This document shows, piece by piece, positions 46,530 through 53,440 of a stretch of DNA of 64,000 bases (positions are counted from its first letter, which is position 1; every line of letters begins with the position of its first letter). This DNA comes from Actinomycetospora soli. GTDB lineage: Bacteria > Actinomycetota > Actinomycetes > Mycobacteriales > Pseudonocardiaceae. The stretch spans positions 310,001-374,000 of the forward strand of contig NZ_JAJNDA010000001.1 of assembly GCF_021026295.1 (NCBI RefSeq), read 5' to 3'. The position numbers were made by a program, and so were the translations under genes. Below the pieces are notes generated by a model that ran no database searches, was not told where the DNA came from, and saw only the letters and a list, made by a program, of their open reading frames with translations.

Positions 46530-47788
46530 GCGCCGCCGGCCAGGGGGTCGTCGTCACCGGGATGGGAGCGACGACCCCGCTCGGCGGAGACGTGCAGTCC
46601 ACCTGGGACGGTCTCCTGGCCGGTGCCAGCGGGACCCGGGAGCTCTCCGAGGACTACGCCCGCTTCGAGCTGCCGGTGAACTTCGCCTCGCAGCTCGCCG
46701 TCGAGCCGTCCGAGGTCCTCAAGCGCGTCGAGCTGCGTCGTCTCGACCGGTCCGAGCAGGTCGCCATCATCGCGGCCCGCCAGGCCTGGGAGCACGCCGA
46801 CCTCGGCGACTACCCCTCGACCGACGGCGGCTCGCCGAAGGTCGACGGGCTCCGGCTCGCCGTCATCATCGGCACCGGCATCGGTGGGGCGACGACCCTG
46901 CTGAACCAGGACGACCTGCTCGAGCAGCAGGGTCTGCGCAAGGTCGCGGTCCTGACGATCCCGATGCTCATGCCCAACGGACCCGCCGCGCACGTCGGGC
47001 TGGAGTTCGGCGCGGCCGCCGGTATCCACGCGCCCGTGTCGGCCTGCGCCTCCGGCGCCGAGGCGATCGCCTGGGCGTGGCGGATGCTGCAGGCGGACGA
47101 GGTCGACGTCGTCGTCGCCGGCGGCGCCGAGGCGTGCATCGCGCCGATCACGCTCGCCGGCTTCTGCCAGGCCCGCACCATGGCGCACGACTGGGACGAC
47201 CCCACGCAGGCCTCCCGCCCGTTCGACGCGAAGCGCAACGGCTTCGTGCTCGGCGAGGGCGCCGGCATGGTCGTGCTGGAGCGCGCCGAGTTCGCGCAGG
47301 CCCGCGGCGCCACGATCCACGGCCGTCTCGCCGGCATCGGCACCAGCGCGGACGCGTACCACATCACGGCCCCCGACCCCGAGGGCACGGGCCAGTCCCG
47401 CGCCATCGCGGCGGCCCTGCGGACGGCGGGCCTCGACCCGGCCGACGTCGGGCACGTGAACTGCCACGCGACGTCGACCCCGGTCGGCGACGTGGCGGAG
47501 ACGGTCGCGGTGCGCAAGGCGATCGGTGACCACCCGGTGCTCACCGCGCCCAAGGGCTCGCTCGGTCACCTGCTCGGCGCCGCCGGTGCCGTGGAGGCGA
47601 TCGCGACGATCCTCGCCGTCAAGGAGGGCCAGATCCCGCCGACCGCGAACCTCACCGACCTCGACGGCGACGTCGAGCTCGACGTGGTCTCCGGCGAGGC
47701 GCGGAAGGTGTCCCTCGACGCCGCGATCAACGACTCGTTCGGCTTCGGCGGGCACAACGTCAGTTTGTGCTTCGCTCGTGAGCACTAA
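46526..47788 (+). CDS. fabF: 3-oxoacyl-ACP synthase II
   Basis: 420 residues. The Cys-His-His active site is Cys174 (VSACASGAEA), His314 (NCHATSTPVGD) and His348 (APKGSLGHLLGAAG, with Lys343). It elongates acyl-ACP. The normal family ending is GFGGHNVxLxF; here, after GHNVS, the last residues LCFAREH and the stop are encoded by the left flank and arm of a palindromic element (47766-47817). The extreme C-terminus has therefore been rewritten by the repeat without touching the active site. Confidence 0.95.
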   Translation: MSAAGQGVVVTGMGATTPLGGDVQSTWDGLLAGASGTRELSEDYARFELPVNFASQLAVEPSEVLKRVELRRLDRSEQVAIIAARQAWEHADLGDYPSTDGGSPKVDGLRLAVIIGTGIGGATTLLNQDDLLEQQGLRKVAVLTIPMLMPNGPAAHVGLEFGAAAGIHAPVSACASGAEAIAWAWRMLQADEVDVVVAGGAEACIAPITLAGFCQARTMAHDWDDPTQASRPFDAKRNGFVLGEGAGMVVLERAEFAQARGATIHGRLAGIGTSADAYHITAPDPEGTGQSRAIAAALRTAGLDPADVGHVNCHATSTPVGDVAETVAVRKAIGDHPVLTAPKGSLGHLLGAAGAVEAIATILAVKEGQIPPTANLTDLDGDVELDVVSGEARKVSLDAAINDSFGFGGHNVSLCFAREH

Positions 47789-47817
47789 GGGTCGCTATAG
47801 CGACCCTTAGTGCTCAC
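47766..47817 (+). repeat. Dispersed palindromic element, copy 2 (perfect 40-base palindrome)
   Basis: TGTGCTTCGC, then TC, then GTGAGCACTAAGGGTCGC joined by TATA to its exact reverse complement (47778-47817). On each strand GAG-CAC-TAA is read in frame, so both convergent genes (fabF and the AbiEi-like gene) end in Glu-His-stop inside it. It is probably a bidirectional terminator as RNA, an 18-bp stem with a four-base loop. Confidence 0.9.
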
Positions 47818-48766
47818 CTGCACACCGCGGGCACTCGATGAACTCGCCGTCCCAGCCGAGCTGGACGAGGCGGGTCCACAGGGTGCGCGCGGTGCTGCAG
47901 GCGTCGCCGTGGACCTCCTCGTACCCGAAGGTCAGCCGGGCCCGACCCTCCAGCTCGGCCGCGTTGTCCCGCGCCCGGTCGTTGCGGGCCGTCGACCGGT
48001 TGGCGTGGAAGATCCAGCCGTCGAGCCGCACGGTGAGGATGCCGAGCGGCATGCGGTACTCCACGTCCTCGTAGCGATTCGTCTCGCCGACCCGGTGCAG
48101 CACCTGACGGGCGCCGACCGGGAGGCCGTGCGCTCGTTCGACGTCGATCGCCCAGTCGCCCTCGAGCACCGACCCGACCCCGCTGACGAGCAGTTCCGCT
48201 GCCGCCACGAGGGCCTTCCGGTACCGACGCGGTCGTCGGACACCGAGACTCTCGACGAGCTTCGCCGGATCGACTCGCGCCGCAGCCGCACCCGCGGTCA
48301 GGCTCCGCATGCCGTCGCGTGCCGTCGGCGCCTCCACCGCCAGGTCGATCAGCGTGACGACCTTCGACGTCAGCGCGAGCCCGTCCCGTTCGATTCCCAG
48401 GTGCGCGAAGGCGCGGCTCCGATGCACGACGAGGTCCGCGCAGCCGCGCGCCGACGATCCGTAGGGCACGGTCACGTGGACGGGCAGACCGTCCCTGCCC
48501 CCTCGGAGCCCGAGCACGGCGGCCGCCGACTCGTGGCTCAGCAGGGCGGGTCCGCGGATGAAGAGCAGTGCCGCCCAGCGCCACATCTCCGGAGTGGGCT
48601 CACCGGTGACCAGGGCGTAGGTGCCATGGAACAGCGGCACCCACCGGCCGGCGGCCACGTGCGCGCGGACCGTGGCCCTCGTCAGGCCCTGGGCGAGGAG
48701 TTGTCGGAGGCACGCCACGTCGTGTTGGCCGGTCCGGAGGGTCTGCCATGCCGTCAGTTCGTCCAC
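47807..48766 (-). CDS. AbiEi-like winged-helix protein with DUF559-type C-terminal domain
   Basis: 319 residues from a GTG at 48766; the ribosome site is weak. The N-terminal ~100 residues (RQLLAQGLTRATVRAHVAAGRWVPLFHGTYAL, then ALLSHESAAAVLGL) resemble the AbiEi antitoxin winged helix. The C-terminal ~110 (RLDGWIFHANRSTARNDRARDNAAELEG, then LTFGYEEVHGD and a final CPRC) resemble DUF559/Vsr-like nuclease folds. No toxin partner is adjacent. The gene is bracketed by palindromic element copies 2 and 3, and its stop lies within copy 2. These proteins are scattered in actinobacterial accessory loci, with undetermined function. Confidence 0.78.
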   Translation of the reverse strand: MDELTAWQTLRTGQHDVACLRQLLAQGLTRATVRAHVAAGRWVPLFHGTYALVTGEPTPEMWRWAALLFIRGPALLSHESAAAVLGLRGGRDGLPVHVTVPYGSSARGCADLVVHRSRAFAHLGIERDGLALTSKVVTLIDLAVEAPTARDGMRSLTAGAAAARVDPAKLVESLGVRRPRRYRKALVAAAELLVSGVGSVLEGDWAIDVERAHGLPVGARQVLHRVGETNRYEDVEYRMPLGILTVRLDGWIFHANRSTARNDRARDNAAELEGRARLTFGYEEVHGDACSTARTLWTRLVQLGWDGEFIECPRCAGEH

Positions 48767-48802
48767 ATGGGCTTGGAGTGACGACCAGGCGAACCGGTTC
48801 CA

Positions 48803-48857
48803 TGTGCTTCGCAGGTGAGCACTAAAGGTCGCTATAGCGACCTTTAGTGCTCACCTG
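48803..48857 (+). repeat. Dispersed palindromic element, copy 3 (perfect 46-base palindrome)
   Basis: The conserved left flank TGTGCTTCGC (48803-48812) leads into a perfect 46-base palindrome (48812-48857), CAGGTGAGCACTAAAGGTCG to its complement. Relative to copy 2, one G-C pair in the stem is replaced by A-T on both sides, preserving symmetry. It lies between the start of the AbiEi-like gene and the stop of the upstream minus-strand gene, ending three bases before the latter. Confidence 0.9.
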
Positions 48858-48860
48858 GCG

Positions 48861-49445
48861 TCAGCCACAGGGCGTCCGCAGACTGCTCCCCGCCAACGGC
48901 TCGACGATCTTGAGCTGCCCGCGCTCGGTCACGACGGTCAGCGACACCTGCCAGCACAGCCGCGCGGCGGGCACGTCGGGCGGGGCGGCGGCCGGATCCT
49001 GCGTGGTGATCCACCCCGTGGGCACGACGTACTCCCCGCCGCCGACCGGGTCGATGCGCCGCAGGATCGGCGACCCGACCTGCACGGTCCGGTTCCGCTC
49101 GGCGAACTGCGCCGCGGACACCGATGCCACCGAGGTCGCCGACGAGGTGGACACCCAGCCCACGAAGTCGCCGGCATTCCGGGCGTCGACCTGGCGCTGG
49201 ACGAGGTCGCGGATCTCGGCCGCGCGGGGGAAGGCGGCGGCCGAGGGCGTGAGGACGACGGTGGGCGGGCCGGCGGACCCGTCGTCGGGAAGGTCGACCC
49301 CGGCCAGGGCGGGCCCGGTGTCGCCGAGGGCGTCCCGGGCCGTGCCGGCGGCCCGGGCGGAGAGCAGTGCGGCGACCGTCCCGAGCGTCGCGAGCACGAG
49401 CACCAGGGCGATCGGCACGATCACGGCGGGCCGCAGGAGGCGCAT
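48861..49445 (-). CDS. Membrane-anchored extracytoplasmic protein of unknown function
   Basis: 194 residues from the ATG at 49445. An N-terminal signal anchor (residues ~7-30, AVIVPIALVLVLATLGTVAALL) is followed by a soluble domain of ~160 residues with two Cys (in ARLCWQVS and TPCG) that could form a disulfide outside the cell. Similar mycobacterial-type Mce-associated or lipoprotein-like small domains exist, but I cannot name the family. It lies 22 bases downstream of DUF3145 on the same strand, so it is probably co-transcribed. Confidence 0.7.
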   Translation of the reverse strand: MRLLRPAVIVPIALVLVLATLGTVAALLSARAAGTARDALGDTGPALAGVDLPDDGSAGPPTVVLTPSAAAFPRAAEIRDLVQRQVDARNAGDFVGWVSTSSATSVASVSAAQFAERNRTVQVGSPILRRIDPVGGGEYVVPTGWITTQDPAAAPPDVPAARLCWQVSLTVVTERGQLKIVEPLAGSSLRTPCG

Positions 49446-49467
49446 GAGGACATCGAACCAGCCCGGA

Positions 49468-49965
49468 TCACCCGACCTGGTGCAGCCACCCCACGGCGGA
49501 ACCCTCACCGGCGAAGCGGTAGGGCTCGAGGGCGTCGTCCCAGCGGCGGCCGAGCAGCTCGTCGAGACGGTGGTGCAGGGCGTCGGGACCGGTCCGGCGC
49601 GCGGCGGCCATCGCCGACCGGAGCTGGTCCTCGCCGATCACGACGTCGCCGTTGGCGCTCGTGCGGCCGTGCCAGAGGCCCAGGCCGGGGACGTGCGAGT
49701 ACCGCTCACCGTCGGTGCCGGGGCTCGGGTCCTCGGTCACCTCGAACCGGAGCATGCCCCAGGCCCGCAGCGCGCTCACCAGGCGCGCGGCGGTCCCGAC
49801 CGGCCCCGTCCAGGAGCACTCGGCCCGCATCTGGCCCGGAGCGGCCTCCTGCTTGCTCCAGTCCAGCTGAACACGGGCGTCCAGGACGCCCGAGATGGCC
49901 CACTCGACGTGCGGATTGACCGCAGGCGGCGACGAGTGGACGTAGACCACGCCACGGGTGCTCAC
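49468..49965 (-). CDS. DUF3145 protein
   Basis: 165 residues from a GTG at 49965 with GGAGGT five bases upstream. TRGVVYVHSSPPAVNPHVEWAISGVLDARVQLDW, GPVGTAARLVSALRAWGMLRFEVTEDPS and RRWDDALEPYRFAG are the core of this actinobacterial family, usually near fabF. Function is unknown. Confidence 0.9.
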   Translation of the reverse strand: MSTRGVVYVHSSPPAVNPHVEWAISGVLDARVQLDWSKQEAAPGQMRAECSWTGPVGTAARLVSALRAWGMLRFEVTEDPSPGTDGERYSHVPGLGLWHGRTSANGDVVIGEDQLRSAMAAARRTGPDALHHRLDELLGRRWDDALEPYRFAGEGSAVGWLHQVG

Positions 49966-50157
49966 TGCTGACCTCCGAACGAGACGAGAAGCGTCTTCCC
50001 CAACGTCCTCGAACTCGGTCCGCGGCTCGCGATGACCAACCGGTGCAGCAGTGTGCCCTGTGGTGCCCCTGATACGCCAGTGCACCGCGTGCCTCGGCGT
50101 GTCGCGGCCGGGGCACCCGTGGATCTCGACCGGCCGTTCGCCTAGCGTCGACGGACG

Positions 50158-51468
50158 ATGACGGGGGGCGACGAACGGAGCGGGGACCGTCCGGCGACCT
50201 TCCGCGACGCGCTCGCGGTCCCGGCCTTCCGGCGGCTCTGGCTCGGGCAGCTGCTGTCGATCCTCGGCGACCAGGTCGCCCGCGTCGCGCTGTCCGTCCT
50301 CGTCTACCAGCGCACCGCGTCCGCCGCGCTGACGGCGCTGACCTACGCGCTGACGTTCCTGCCCGACCTCGTCGCCGGCCCCCTGCTCTCCGGCCTCGCC
50401 GACCGGTACCCGCGGCGTCGGGTCATGGTCGTCACCGACGTGGCGCGGGCGGTGCTGGTGGCCGCCATGGCGATCCCCGGCACCCCGTTGCCGGCCCTGG
50501 TCGTCCTCCTCGTGGCGGGCCAGCTGCTCGCCGCCCCGTTCCTCGCGGCGCGCTCGGCGATCCTCCCCCACCTGCTGAGCGGCGACCGGTACGTCGCCGG
50601 CAACGCCGTCATCAGCACGACCTACCAGCTCGCCCAGGTCCTCGGCTTCGCCCTCGGCGGCCCGCTCGTCGCCCTCCTCGGGGTCTCCCCCGCGCTCGCC
50701 GTGAACGCGGCGACCTTCCTCGTCTCCGCGCTCGTCCTGCGCTTCGGGGTGCCCGAGCAGCAGGCCGCGACTCCCGACGACGCAGCCGAGCACGCCGACC
50801 GGGGGTCGGCGCGGGGCGGGCTGCGCGGCGAGGCCGCGCGGGTCGTCGCCGGGGCGCGGATCGTCGGCTCGGACCCACGCCTGCGGTCCCTGATCGGGCT
50901 GGCGTGCATCTCCGCGTTCGTCGTCACCGTGGAGGGCCTCGCCGCGCCCTACGCCGCGGAGCTCGGGGCGGGCACCGTCGCCGTCGGCCTGCTGCTCGCG
51001 GCCAACCCGCTGGGTCAGGTCCTCGGCATCCTGCTGCTGACCCGGCTCGTCGCGCCCCACCGACGGCCACGGCTCATCGGGCCGCTCGCGGTCGCGTCGT
51101 GCGTCCCGCTCGTGGTGTCGGCCCTCGGTCCCCCGCTCTGGGTGCTGCTGCTCGCGTGGGTGGTCTCGGGGATGGCCTGCGCCTACCAGGTCCCGGCCAA
51201 CGCGACCTTCGTGGTGAGCGTCGACGACGCCCGGCGGGGTCAGGCGTTCGGACTGGCGGTCACGGCCCTGCGGGTCACCCAGGGGGTCGGCGTGCTGCTC
51301 GCGGGGCTGCTCGCGCAGCGCACGGCCCCCTCGACGGCGGTGGCGATCGGAGGGGTCGTCGGGATCGTCGTCGCCCTGCTCGCCGCGCGCGCGTGGGCGC
51401 GGGCGTCCGCGGAGCCCCCGGCAACCGTGGCCGAACCCGAGGAGGACGTCGCGGACGAGGCGGCATGA
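50158..51468 (+). CDS. MFS exporter (EntS/DHA3-like)
   Basis: 436 residues with about 12 spans. The FRRLWLGQLLSILGDQVARVALSVLVYQRT start, LADRYPRRRVMVVTDVARA loop and FVVSVDDARRGQAFGLAVTALRVTQG are typical of the MFS_3 branch that exports siderophores and drugs. A TAGCGT hexamer nine bases before the ATG and no Shine-Dalgarno suggest a leaderless mRNA. The acidic tail (residues 420-436) is unremarkable. Confidence 0.88.
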   Translation: MTGGDERSGDRPATFRDALAVPAFRRLWLGQLLSILGDQVARVALSVLVYQRTASAALTALTYALTFLPDLVAGPLLSGLADRYPRRRVMVVTDVARAVLVAAMAIPGTPLPALVVLLVAGQLLAAPFLAARSAILPHLLSGDRYVAGNAVISTTYQLAQVLGFALGGPLVALLGVSPALAVNAATFLVSALVLRFGVPEQQAATPDDAAEHADRGSARGGLRGEAARVVAGARIVGSDPRLRSLIGLACISAFVVTVEGLAAPYAAELGAGTVAVGLLLAANPLGQVLGILLLTRLVAPHRRPRLIGPLAVASCVPLVVSALGPPLWVLLLAWVVSGMACAYQVPANATFVVSVDDARRGQAFGLAVTALRVTQGVGVLLAGLLAQRTAPSTAVAIGGVVGIVVALLAARAWARASAEPPATVAEPEEDVADEAA

Positions 51469-51532
51469 GCAGCCGGCCTCCGACGCACGAGAGCCGACCG
51501 GTCGCCCGTGGGGGCTCCCGGCCGGCGGCTCG

Positions 51533-51593
51533 GTGGTGTGCGACGTCGTGCGCGAGGTGCTGCGCGACCCTCTGCGCGACGTGGTGCGACCTG
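51533..51593. repeat. Tandem array of 12-base units next to the DSNW gene
   Basis: About four imperfect 12-base units built on GTGCGCGAC/GTGCTGCGCGAC lie between the exporter stop and the DSNW microprotein stop. Read on the plus strand they give VVRE-VLRD-PLRD-VVR. I see no convincing gene for them. Confidence 0.5.
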
Positions 51594-51596
51594 CGG

Positions 51597-51743
51597 TCAG
51601 CGCCAGTGGGCGTCGCGGCTCCAGTTCGAGTCGGCGAAGCTCCAGTTCGAGTCCCGGCTCCAGTTCGAGTCCGCGAAGCTCCAGTTGGAGTCCCGGCTCC
51701 AGTTCGAGTCGCGGGTCCAGTTCGAGTCGGACGAGATGCGCAT
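51597..51743 (-). CDS. DSNW-repeat microprotein (48 residues)
   Basis: Start ATG at 51743 with GGAGG seven bases upstream; stop TGA at 51597. After MRISS the protein is six perfect DSNW tetrapeptides and a final DAHW, spaced by TR, SR or SFA. A 13-residue unit (DSNWSRDSNWSFA) occurs twice (residues 12-24 and 25-37) plus a partial third. Seven Trp in 48 residues, no membrane segment. All codons end in G or C, and two of the differences between the 13-residue units (TCC/TCG, GCG/GCC) are synonymous; the first would change Phe to Leu in the overlapping plus-strand LQFES frame. No family name comes to mind. The neighbours are an exporter and a diguanylate cyclase. Confidence 0.65.
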   Translation of the reverse strand: MRISSDSNWTRDSNWSRDSNWSFADSNWSRDSNWSFADSNWSRDAHWR

Positions 51744-52113
51744 CCGTATGCCTCCGGCAGTCGCAGTGCGTTGTCGTGTGCCCCATCACAGGACGGGTCG
51801 GGACGACTCCATCGCGTGACGCTGTCACCTTGCGTGACAGATCCTGGATCCCTCGGCCGAGCGGGCCGCGGGCGGGGCGTGCGGTCGGACGCTCTCAGCC
51901 TGAGCGTTGTGGCTATGGGTCACCAGACGGCGACTGGGCGTCAACCATCCAGGTGAGATGACACCAAAGGGTGATCCACTGACCCTCGCCGCGGTGTCGC
52001 GCGGTACCGTTCACGGGGTCGGAGGGGGGCTCCGGGACACCGGTGGGACCGCGCGCCCCCGCCCTCCCGGACCCGCCGGAACACGATGCGCAGATCGTCG
52101 GAGGCTGCAGAAC
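51744..52113. other. Region between DSNW microprotein and diguanylate cyclase
   Basis: 370 bases serving as the upstream region of two divergent genes. It holds the GTGAC/GTCAC repeat cluster at 51816-51840 and relatively AT-rich sequence near 51905-51975. No further gene is supported; long plus-strand frames here lack a ribosome site and read low-complexity sequence. Confidence 0.45.
51816..51840. promoter_or_regulatory. GTGAC/GTCAC inverted-repeat cluster, candidate operator
   Basis: CTGTCAC-cttgc-GTGACAG is a perfect 7-bp inverted repeat (51822-51840), and an overlapping GTGAC-gct-GTCAC starts at 51816. It is 73 bases upstream of the DSNW start and about 274 before the cyclase start. Confidence 0.5.
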
Positions 52114-53439
52114 GTGACCACGCCGCGTGCCCGGCCGGACGGTGCGGGCACTCCGCAGCGTCACCGTGGGGCCCCCGGACGTCGTCCCGATCGCTGGGCG
52201 CTCTGGTCCCTGCCGCGGGCCGCGCTGGTGTACGTCCTGCTCATCGACCTCGCGGCCGTGGGCGCCGTGGTGGCCACGGTGAACCTCACCCCGCCGGCAC
52301 CGCAGGCGTGGCTGATCTGTGCCCTGCTGTTCCTCGGCTCGGCCCTGCACGCGGAGGCCGCCCGCCACATCGAGCGGGTCCGCATCAGCCCCGGCGACAA
52401 GCCCTTCATCGACCTCAAGTCGATGTGGACCTTCGCGGGCCTGCTGCTCACCCAGATCGGCCCCTCGCTGGTGCTCGTCACCGCGGTCTTCGCCTACTGG
52501 TGGGCCCGCAACGAACGGCGCCCGCCGCCGCACCGCTGGATCTTCTCCTGGGCCACCGTCGTCCTCGGGACCACCGCCGCGGGGCTGCTCCTCGACGGCG
52601 TGCAGCGCGACACGCTCCTGCGCGTGGCCGCCGGGCCCGCGGGGCTCGCCCTGATCGCCGTGGCCGCCCTGGTCCGCTGGACGGTCAACCACGGCCTCGT
52701 CGTCGGGATCATCCGCCTCGTGTCACCGCGCACCTCGCTGCGCCGGCACTTCGCCAGCCCCGCCGACACCCTCCTCGGGCTCGGCGCGCTCGCCCTCGGG
52801 GCCGCGCTCGCCGTCCTCGCGGCGGCGTCGCCCTGGCTCGTCCCGATCCTGCTCGTCCCGGTGATCATGCTGCACCGCGGCGTGCTGGTCGACCAGTTCC
52901 GGCACGCGGCCCGCACCGACCCGAAGACCGGCCTCGCCAACGGCGCCGCGTGGGCCGAGGTCGCCGCGAAGGAGATCGCCCGCACCCGGCGGCACGACGG
53001 CGGCCTCGCGGTGCTCATGGTCGACCTCGACGAGTTCAAGGCCGTGAACGACCGCCACGGCCACCTGGTCGGCGACGAGGTGCTCCGGGCCGTCGCGGCG
53101 GCGCTGTCGGCGGAGGTCCGCGCCTACGACGCGGTCGGCCGCTTCGGCGGCGAGGAGTTCGTGGTGCTCCTGTCCGGGGTCGACGCCGAGGCGGCGACGC
53201 TGACCGCGGAGCGCCTGCGCGGCCGCATCGCCGCCATCGACCTCACCGTGCCGACCGCGACCGGGACGCACGCCCGGGTCCGTGGCCTGACCGCCTCGAT
53301 CGGCTGCGCCCCCTGCCCCGACGGCGGCCGCTCGGTCGACGACCTGCTCGCCGCCGCCGACGGGGCGCTCTACCGCGCGAAGCACGCGGGCCGGAACCGG
53401 ACGGTCACCGCCGACCCGGCCCGGCCCGACGTCGGGTGA
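52114..53439 (+). CDS. Diguanylate cyclase (membrane GGDEF protein)
   Basis: 441 residues from a GTG at 52114 (GGAGG nine bases upstream). Residues ~36-255 contain about seven hydrophobic spans without a recognised sensor domain. The GGDEF domain starts at ~268 (TDPKTGLANG), with DLDEFKAVND at 304-313 and active site GGEEF at 345-349. An RAYD (RxxD) inhibitory site lies five residues upstream at 336-339. Both catalytic and product-inhibition elements are intact, so it should make c-di-GMP from GTP under feedback control. It converges on the acyl-CoA dehydrogenase gene with one base between. Confidence 0.93.
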   Translation: MTTPRARPDGAGTPQRHRGAPGRRPDRWALWSLPRAALVYVLLIDLAAVGAVVATVNLTPPAPQAWLICALLFLGSALHAEAARHIERVRISPGDKPFIDLKSMWTFAGLLLTQIGPSLVLVTAVFAYWWARNERRPPPHRWIFSWATVVLGTTAAGLLLDGVQRDTLLRVAAGPAGLALIAVAALVRWTVNHGLVVGIIRLVSPRTSLRRHFASPADTLLGLGALALGAALAVLAAASPWLVPILLVPVIMLHRGVLVDQFRHAARTDPKTGLANGAAWAEVAAKEIARTRRHDGGLAVLMVDLDEFKAVNDRHGHLVGDEVLRAVAAALSAEVRAYDAVGRFGGEEFVVLLSGVDAEAATLTAERLRGRIAAIDLTVPTATGTHARVRGLTASIGCAPCPDGGRSVDDLLAAADGALYRAKHAGRNRTVTADPARPDVG

Positions 53440-53440
53440 G

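Noticed and set aside
47766-48857. Composite transposon around the AbiEi-like gene
   Set aside because: No transposase or target-site duplication is visible; the flanking repeats are palindromes, not insertion sequences.
51597-51743. Trp-rich peptide as a trp-operon attenuator leader
   Set aside because: Seven Trp codons invite the idea, but the downstream genes on that strand are not biosynthetic and the nearest gene is on the opposite strand.
51601-51743. CRISPR array
   Set aside because: Repeat units are about 18-21 bases with no unique spacers, in coding phase; no cas genes in the window.
51465-51956. Plus-strand frames across the DSNW region (starting ATGA at the exporter stop, or GTG at 51508/51533)
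   Set aside because: Tandem repeats open all frames. These lack a good ribosome site, change residues where the minus frame is synonymous, and extend into the intergenic region.
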